A stretch of 64,000 bases of DNA from Cyclobacteriaceae bacterium (GTDB lineage: Bacteria; Bacteroidota; Bacteroidia; Cytophagales; Cyclobacteriaceae): the NCBI GenBank assembly GCA_028278225.1, contig JANQEU010000088.1, positions 1-64,000 on the forward strand, read 5' to 3'. This document shows positions 58,698 to 64,000 of the stretch, in pieces. Position numbers and translations under genes: made by a program. Under the pieces are notes generated by a model that worked only from the letters and a program-made list of their open reading frames with translations, was not told where the DNA came from and did not search any database. Numbering within the stretch: the stretch's first letter is position 1; the number at the start of each line of letters is the position of its first letter.

Positions 58698-59906
58698 TCA
58701 GTGAAGCTTGGATAATGATCGATATGCCAGCAATATCGAAATTGTAGCCAAAATACCCCCAAGGATAAATGGCGCTCCGGGTAAGTACAGCTCATTTTCC
58801 AGGTTTGTATAATACGCAAAAATGAATGTCATCAACGGTGGTCCGATGATTGAGGTAACGCTCACCAGGCTGGTCAAACCACCCTGAAGTTCTCCCTGCT
58901 CACTGGAGTCCACCTGGCCGGTCATTATTCCCTGAAGGGAAGGTCCGGCAAGGCCTCCGAAGGCATATGGCACCATAATCGCGTAGATCATCCAACCCTG
59001 ATTGGCAAAAGCAATCATAAACAATCCCAGGGCATTGAATACCAATCCCGCATACACCGCATTAATCTGGCCGATAGACTTGACAACCGGCCTTATGATC
59101 CCACCCTGCACCAGGGCAATCATAAAACCAACAAATCCCAGGGAATATCCAACCTGTGCCTCGGTCCAATCATAACGTTCGATCGTAAAGTATGCCCACG
59201 TACTTTGCGTAGCATGTGCTGCCAGATAAACCAAAAATAAGCATGAGATCAGGCCAAGGATCACCGGATAGCTTTTGAGCTGCAATAATGTGCCCACAGG
59301 ATTTGCCCGTTTCCATGAAAAAGGTCTCCTGTTTTCCCTTGGTAACGATTCGGGGACAACAAATAACCCATACAGGAAATTTAAAAGCGTCAACCCTGCC
59401 GCTGCAAAGAAAGGGATCCTTGACCCCAACTCGCCCAAAAGCCCTCCTACTACAGGACCCACGATGAATCCCAGTCCGAACGCAGCTCCGATCATTCCGA
59501 AATTTTGGGCCCTCTTCTCCGGCGTAGAAATGTCTGCTATGTACGCCGAAGCCGTTGTGTAACTGGCACCACCGATTCCCGCAATCAACCTTCCGACAAA
59601 AAGCCACCATAGATCCTGGGCAAAAGCCAGTACGAGGTAATCGATACCGAGCCCAAATAAAGATATCAGAAGTATGGATCTTCTCCCGAATTTATCGCTT
59701 AATCCGCCGAGTACAGGCGCAAATAAAAATTGCATGAAAGCATAAACGAAAAGCAGAATCCCGCCCCACTTTGAAGCTTCGCTGATCGTACCTCCCGTTA
59801 GTTCAGTAATGAGCTTTGGCAAAACCGGTATGATGATCCCCAGGCCGGTGATATCTATCAATACCGTCACAAATATGAATCCTAAGGCCGCTTTACGATT
59901 GTTCAT
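58698..59906 (-). CDS. MFS transporter of the TCR/Tet family
   Basis: A 402-residue proton-driven exporter with 12 hydrophobic segments. It carries the drug:H+ antiporter-1 motifs: DITGLGIIIPVLPKLI (motif D1), GGLSDKFGRRSILLISL (motif A), and RLIAGIGGASYTTASAYIADISTPEKRAQNFG followed by AAFGLGFIVGPVVGG (motif C). This is the family of TetA-type pumps; substrate range is unknown, so tetracycline resistance should not be assumed. Single-gene unit, convergent with doxX. Confidence 0.9.
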   Translation of the reverse strand: MNNRKAALGFIFVTVLIDITGLGIIIPVLPKLITELTGGTISEASKWGGILLFVYAFMQFLFAPVLGGLSDKFGRRSILLISLFGLGIDYLVLAFAQDLWWLFVGRLIAGIGGASYTTASAYIADISTPEKRAQNFGMIGAAFGLGFIVGPVVGGLLGELGSRIPFFAAAGLTLLNFLYGLFVVPESLPRENRRPFSWKRANPVGTLLQLKSYPVILGLISCLFLVYLAAHATQSTWAYFTIERYDWTEAQVGYSLGFVGFMIALVQGGIIRPVVKSIGQINAVYAGLVFNALGLFMIAFANQGWMIYAIMVPYAFGGLAGPSLQGIMTGQVDSSEQGELQGGLTSLVSVTSIIGPPLMTFIFAYYTNLENELYLPGAPFILGGILATISILLAYRSLSKLH

Positions 59907-60016
59907 TTTACCACTTGGTCGCCGGCAAATGTAAGCTGCTTTTTGATTGACCGCGGATTTGGTATGAAGATTAATTTCCAGTGGTTACTTTTGAATATAC
60001 CTAAGCATTCCCCATC

Positions 60017-61144
60017 ATGTCCAGATTTCAATTCCTTATCCTGTGTTCCGTTAGTTTTTTTCAATGCAGTTCGCCGCAGAAAATGACAAATTCCAATGGA
60101 GAAGTTGTATTTGATGAGGTTGGTGGCCGGGAACTTCAGATCTATTTACCTCCGGGCTATGATAAGTCAAACAGCTATCCGGTGGCGTATTTCCACGATG
60201 GTCAGAATCTCTTTGATACTGCCACAGCTTATTTGGCTGAATGGAGATTGGACGAAATAATGGACAGCCTGATAGCTCTGGACAAAATTGAACCGGTAGT
60301 CATAGTTGGTATTTACAATTCTCCTCAAAGAGCTGAGGAATACACCCCCTACAACGACGAGGGATTGATGGAAATGATGGGAATGGAAACCTGGAACGGA
60401 GCACTTCACATCATGTTTGAAGACTTTATTGTCTACGATGTTTTCAAATATGTTGAAGAAAACTATAATGTGAGTAGTAGCAGGGAGGACAGGGCCATAT
60501 TCGGATCGTCATTAGGTGGGCTGAATGCCCTGTGGTTAGGAATGGACAATGCAGACAAGATCTCATTTATCGGAGCACTATCACCCTCCGTATGGGTAAG
60601 AAGGGGTGCGGTCGTTATAGATATTAAGACTTACGACTCCCTCCCAAATGTAAAGACCTGGATTGATCAGGGATCAAAGGAGTGGAACCCAATATGTATT
60701 GAGCTTACATCTGTCCTCATGGACAAAGGGCTCACTTATGGTGAAGATCTCTGGTATTATGAGCATAACAATGCCACCCATAATGAAATTGCGTGGAGTC
60801 AAAGGGTGGCATATCCCCTGATGCTTTTTAAAGGAAAGAACCCCGACCCTACATTTTCCGAACTTAAGGGCGAACTGATGTTAGCCTACAATGAGTTTGA
60901 TGAAGAGAAAACAGTAATTCCCAGGGTCAACGCCATTCTCAGCCGAAAAGACGGAATACAATATTCCCTTCTGGATAGAGCCGGGTATTTTTCGGATGAC
61001 TGGGAAATTGATTCAGTGGGCAATTTGATTCAAATGCCTGCTGACAACACGACTATTGGCATAGAATTTCAAAACAGGAAGATCGAATGGAACCAGGATA
61101 AAAACTCAATTCTCTCCGCGATCGACAAAATTACTGTCGACTAA
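60017..61144 (+). CDS. Esterase-like alpha/beta hydrolase lipoprotein
   Basis: A 375-residue exported hydrolase with a lipobox (MSRFQFLILCSVSFFQC). The N-terminal domain is of the esterase D / siderophore-esterase fold (PF00756): YLPPGYDKSNSYPVAYFHDGQNLFD, EWRLDEIMDSLI, VGIYN, and the nucleophile elbow FGSSLGGLNALWLG (GSSLGG). The His/Asp partners lie in the HNATHNEIAWSQRVAYPL segment. The last 90 residues are an unusual acidic extension with no clear domain. Substrate unknown. Confidence 0.8.
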   Translation: MSRFQFLILCSVSFFQCSSPQKMTNSNGEVVFDEVGGRELQIYLPPGYDKSNSYPVAYFHDGQNLFDTATAYLAEWRLDEIMDSLIALDKIEPVVIVGIYNSPQRAEEYTPYNDEGLMEMMGMETWNGALHIMFEDFIVYDVFKYVEENYNVSSSREDRAIFGSSLGGLNALWLGMDNADKISFIGALSPSVWVRRGAVVIDIKTYDSLPNVKTWIDQGSKEWNPICIELTSVLMDKGLTYGEDLWYYEHNNATHNEIAWSQRVAYPLMLFKGKNPDPTFSELKGELMLAYNEFDEEKTVIPRVNAILSRKDGIQYSLLDRAGYFSDDWEIDSVGNLIQMPADNTTIGIEFQNRKIEWNQDKNSILSAIDKITVD

Positions 61145-61200
61145 ATTCGTAATCCTGCAGTTTCAATAGAATGTTTCAAAATCTGCCAGTTTTTGAAACC

Positions 61201-62508
61201 TTAAAAGGTAAGCTGCGACAGTTTGTTCCTGAATCTTGATATGTGTGCAATAGCCGCAATGGTAAGCCCCCCGAGTAGTGCATACCAGACTCCCTTTACG
61301 CCCAACTCAAGTGTAAATCCCAGAAGGTAAGAGCTGGGAATTGCGATTATCCAGTAGGTAACGAAAGTGACCAGTGTAGGCACCTTCACATCTGTCAATC
61401 CGCGCAATACTCCCAATCCCACTGCCTGAAGTCCGTCCGAGATCTGGAATCCTGCAGCAATGATCAGCAGAGAAGCAGCCAACCCCTGCACAAACGGATC
61501 ATCAATGTATAAAGAAGTAAGCGTGTTTCTGAAAATGATGAACATCACTCCGCAGAAACCCATAAAAACCGCTACCAATGCAAAACAGCTATATCCTGCC
61601 ACTTTTAGATTCCGCAAATCCTTCAACCCCATCTGATTACCTATCCGAATGGTTGACGCAGCAGCAATCCCTGTTGCTGCCATGTAGGTGATGGCCGATA
61701 AATTCAGCGCAATCTGGTGAGCAGCAAGAGCTTCAGGTCCGATCCACCCAACCATGATGGCTGCCATCGCAAATGCTCCGACCTCAAACACATATTGCAT
61801 TCCGGATGGCATACCGATCCTGATCATTGTCTTGATATGCTTCCATTCAAAATGAATCGAGAGCCCCTTCCATTTGGCATATGTCACGGTCATCATCAAC
61901 AGGGCCATGACAATGCGTGCGATCAGTGTAGCATAAGCTGCGCCGGCCAGGCCAAGTTCCGGAAACCCGAATTTCCCAAATATCAGGAGGTAGTTCAATG
62001 CCACATTTACGAGGTTGGCGATGACCGAAACCATCATTGGTCTGAATGTGTCGGATTGTCCTTCGGCATATTGCCTAAATGTTTGAAACAGCATCAGGGG
62101 AACCAATGATGCGCAGGCAATGGCCATATAAGTTCGCGCAGCTTCAACCACCTGGGGATCCTGCCCGAACCGATCCATAAAGGGCAATACTACCAGCGCC
62201 AGCGCAAACAGCAATAGTCCAAGGATAATGTTAATCAGTGATGCATTTTGCAAATAAGTCAAGAGGCTTTTTTTGTCATCCGGTGGAGTTGCGGCTATCA
62301 GAGGGGTTAATGCATAACTGAATCCAATCCCGAAAAGCAGCAAAAGATGATAGATCGTACCTGCAAATGTGATCCCCGCCAGAGGGATCACACCAACCTG
62401 TCCCACCATGGCAGTGTCCGCCACAGAAACCATGATATGGCCCAATTGCCCGATCATCACCGGATAGGCTAATGAAATGTTTTTACGAAAATGTTCTTTT
62501 ATGGTCAT
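61201..62508 (-). CDS. MATE-family efflux transporter (NorM type)
   Basis: A 435-residue multidrug/organic-cation exporter with 12 hydrophobic helices. Family sites are visible: IGQLGHIMVSVADTAMVGQVG (helix 1-2), the Glu-bearing QYAEGQSDTFRPM, and in the second half AAHQIALNLSAITYMAATGIAAASTIRIGNQMG. Substrate unknown. It is a single-gene leftward unit. Confidence 0.92.
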   Translation of the reverse strand: MTIKEHFRKNISLAYPVMIGQLGHIMVSVADTAMVGQVGVIPLAGITFAGTIYHLLLLFGIGFSYALTPLIAATPPDDKKSLLTYLQNASLINIILGLLLFALALVVLPFMDRFGQDPQVVEAARTYMAIACASLVPLMLFQTFRQYAEGQSDTFRPMMVSVIANLVNVALNYLLIFGKFGFPELGLAGAAYATLIARIVMALLMMTVTYAKWKGLSIHFEWKHIKTMIRIGMPSGMQYVFEVGAFAMAAIMVGWIGPEALAAHQIALNLSAITYMAATGIAAASTIRIGNQMGLKDLRNLKVAGYSCFALVAVFMGFCGVMFIIFRNTLTSLYIDDPFVQGLAASLLIIAAGFQISDGLQAVGLGVLRGLTDVKVPTLVTFVTYWIIAIPSSYLLGFTLELGVKGVWYALLGGLTIAAIAHISRFRNKLSQLTF

Positions 62509-62722
62509 CCTGTCACGTTGTCTTCAGGACAAAGGATGCAAATGTCGACAAGTAAATGTAGCCTGGCCAAGAATACACTTGAAATTTTAGCCGGTTTCAG
62601 GGCCTGGAAGACCGGAGTGACCCTGTTGTACGTTGATAGAAATTTGCTGTGACATGCAGATAGCGCAGGTGACAACCTATGAGAAGATAAGACAAGGTTT
62701 CACCCGGAAACCAGTCTTGCGG

Positions 62723-63262
62723 CTACAGCTTCAGAATCCGGCTTAAATGGAAGAGACCGGCCAGACTCAAACCATCCGTAATTTCCCCGGAATCGCACAT
62801 TTCTAATGCATCGACTAACGGCACTTTTCTGATTTCCAGCTTTTCGGTTTCTTCAAAGGCTGTCTCACCCATTGATAATTCTTCCGCCAGAAACACAAAT
62901 CCAATTTCATTTGTAACAGAGTTGGATGTATGGACTTTGAGTAATTCAGTCCATTTTCCCGCCCGAAGACCCGTTTCTTCTCTCAACTCACGCTTTGCGG
63001 AGTCCAGTCGATCCATTTCCAAAGAACCTCCTCCCATAGGGATTTCCCAGGAGTATTCGTTCAGCGTATACCTCCACTGCCCCACCAGCCAGGTGTTTAA
63101 GTTTGTGTCCAGAGGTATTATCCCCAGGGCGTAGTTTTTGAAATGAACATGTCCGTACTGACTTGTTCCTCCTCCCGGATTGATCACCTCATCTTCCTTT
63201 ACTGTGATCCAGGGATTGTCAAATATTTCCCTGCTCCGAATAAGTTTCCAGTCGTTTTTCAT
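62723..63262 (-). CDS. NUDIX hydrolase, ADP-ribose pyrophosphatase-like
   Basis: The 179-residue enzyme has the NUDIX box near residue 75-100: GGGSLEMDRLDSAKRELREETGLRAG. The REL-REE-TGL end is canonical. When aligned to GX5EX7REUXEEXGU from the RE side, the first Glu position is Met, with Glu one residue earlier and Asp one later, so metal binding may be shifted. The N-terminal part (KLIRSREIFDNPWITVKEDEVINPGGGTSQY) is like that of ADP-ribose/NDP-sugar pyrophosphatases. It is leftward, and starts 28 bp after the next gene. Confidence 0.88.
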   Translation of the reverse strand: MKNDWKLIRSREIFDNPWITVKEDEVINPGGGTSQYGHVHFKNYALGIIPLDTNLNTWLVGQWRYTLNEYSWEIPMGGGSLEMDRLDSAKRELREETGLRAGKWTELLKVHTSNSVTNEIGFVFLAEELSMGETAFEETEKLEIRKVPLVDALEMCDSGEITDGLSLAGLFHLSRILKL

Positions 63263-63290
63263 CCTGTATGATGATCCGAAAATCCCCTGA

Positions 63291-63995
63291 TCAATTCGCT
63301 TTCAGGCCAAGTTCCTGACGAAGATGCCTGTATTCGTTTTTATTCTGTACCCAATAAGGTTCCCTGATGGATTTTATTTTTCTGGCGACAGTCGTTTTGC
63401 CATCGTAGATCTCCTCCCACCCTAAAATTTCGTAAGGAAATGATCTTTTAAAGTGAATGGATAATATCCTGCCGTCATGTATTATTTGATAGGTCTTGTG
63501 CACAGTATCGGAAAATGAACTTTCCGATGTCAGTTTGAGAGACGCCATTGCTGTAACAAGTTTGAAAGGTTTATGGCTCAATCGTTGATACAACGTTCCG
63601 GGAAGGATTTTTATGCTTCCTGTCGGAAGATTATCCGGATCGATACGTATTCTCTGCCACAATTCATCCTCAAGCCATTCATTGTCAATTTCATTCTGAA
63701 AGTCCCCTTCCGACTCAAAATACGAAAACCCTCTTATCTCATATTCATCGTCATCAAGGTTCAGCTGCGTAAAAGTCTGACCGCACCACTCCTGCGAACC
63801 GGCTGTCACTTTCAGAACATCGGGATATTTGTCATATGAGACCGGAACAAATGAGGACATCATCATGGAGTATGGGTAGATCCCTGTTAGAAATTTCTTG
63901 GTAAGATTCAACTTCAGCACTGTTACTTCATCACTTCCCGCATCTTCCGAATTATCGAGTTTGACATGCCTGGAGCGGGAAAATGGTTCTGTCAC
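63291..63995 (-). CDS. Putative lipoprotein-type hypothetical protein, 5' end outside the window
   Basis: The reading frame is open through the right edge, so the start is not in the window; the first usable codon (GTG at 63995) is probably internal. The visible part is a beta-rich domain: TVLKLNLTKKFLTGIYPYSMMMSSFVPVS, GSQEWCGQTFTQLNLDDDEYEIRGFSYFESEGD, LPTGSIKILPGTLYQRL. This domain is widespread in Bacteroidota, where it is sometimes misnamed 'septum formation inhibitor Maf', though it has no Maf features; full-length members start with an export signal. It is followed after 28 bp by the NUDIX gene, probably in one message. Function unknown. Confidence 0.6.
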   Translation of the reverse strand: MTEPFSRSRHVKLDNSEDAGSDEVTVLKLNLTKKFLTGIYPYSMMMSSFVPVSYDKYPDVLKVTAGSQEWCGQTFTQLNLDDDEYEIRGFSYFESEGDFQNEIDNEWLEDELWQRIRIDPDNLPTGSIKILPGTLYQRLSHKPFKLVTAMASLKLTSESSFSDTVHKTYQIIHDGRILSIHFKRSFPYEILGWEEIYDGKTTVARKIKSIREPYWVQNKNEYRHLRQELGLKAN

Positions 63996-64000
63996 AAAGA

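Noticed and set aside
59170-59610. A 146-residue open frame overlapping the TCR/Tet-type MFS gene on the same strand
   Set aside because: It is another frame of the MFS gene, rich in Cys, Arg and Trp, without a signal, domain or ribosome site.
58698-59906. A tetracycline resistance gene
   Set aside because: The family (TCR/Tet) is clear but includes many pumps of other substrates; no evidence for tetracycline.

Overview
The window is chromosomal DNA of a Bacteroidota bacterium, probably Cytophagales-like. The support is: a short region-1.2-to-4 primary sigma factor, very large periplasmic-propeller histidine kinases with a Y_Y_Y domain, C10 proteases, single-gene 7TMR-DISM proteins, a DnaJ with half of its zinc sites, AT-rich spacers and few strong Shine-Dalgarno sites. 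No rRNA operon, complete tRNA or CRISPR array is visible. The exact genus cannot be read from this sequence.

Layout. (1) 1-5,900 is an AT-richer accessory island. It holds a broken type I restriction-modification hsdM at the left edge, an unknown gene, then a leftward block of small phage-like genes (terminase-small-like HTH protein, replication-like protein, two HTH/excisionase-like proteins, an unknown gene) ending in a tyrosine recombinase. (2) 5,880-6,150 holds terminator hairpins, a 12-bp direct repeat and an isolated tRNA T-arm-like motif, a plausible integration boundary. (3) 6,233-15,371 is core-like: two paralogous secreted TPR proteins, amtB-glnK, recR-clpS and a sodium:solute symporter. 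(4) 15,389-17,190 is a small accessory patch: a ribbon-helix-helix/MazF pair under a perfect 23-bp palindrome, then a DUF559 nuclease gene lying between two ~215-bp direct repeats, each bounded by inverted palindromes, then an alkyltransferase-like gene. (5) 17,231-20,756 holds an SDR, an ABC ATPase, a cobalamin adenosyltransferase and ilvE. (6) 20,757-23,461 holds a palindromic intergenic element and a secreted C10 protease followed by two tandem lipoprotein paralogues that may be its inhibitors. (7) 23,580-40,035 is largely housekeeping: CBS protein, a start-less or frameshifted gene, prfB with its programmed frameshift, MFS, YhhN, dnaJ-grpE-obgE-adk, peptidase, sdaA, hemE, a 7TMR membrane protein, a PfkB heptose kinase and a class I aminotransferase. 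(8) 40,041-48,856 is a signalling block: outer-membrane barrel, two giant sensor kinases with nearly identical phosphoacceptor regions, one NarL-type regulator and a secreted unknown. (9) 48,954-63,995 has rpoD, a PadR/ABC-permease pair, an ATPase gene with repeated promoter motifs, a TetR/SDR pair sharing an operator, a secreted GH65 enzyme, DoxX, two efflux pumps, an esterase, a NUDIX hydrolase and the 3' part of a lipoprotein-like gene.

How the parts work together. AmtB and GlnK form the usual nitrogen-uptake pair. GrpE-DnaJ belong to the Hsp70 cycle and sit beside ObgE and Adk in one leftward run. The two sensor kinases probably feed one response regulator. PadR and the FtsX/MacB-type permease overlap by 4 bp and are likely co-regulated. 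The TetR gene and the downstream SDR share a TGAACATTCA operator core. The least explained structures are the DUF559-repeat cassette, the C10 protease with its lipoprotein pair, and the left-end island.
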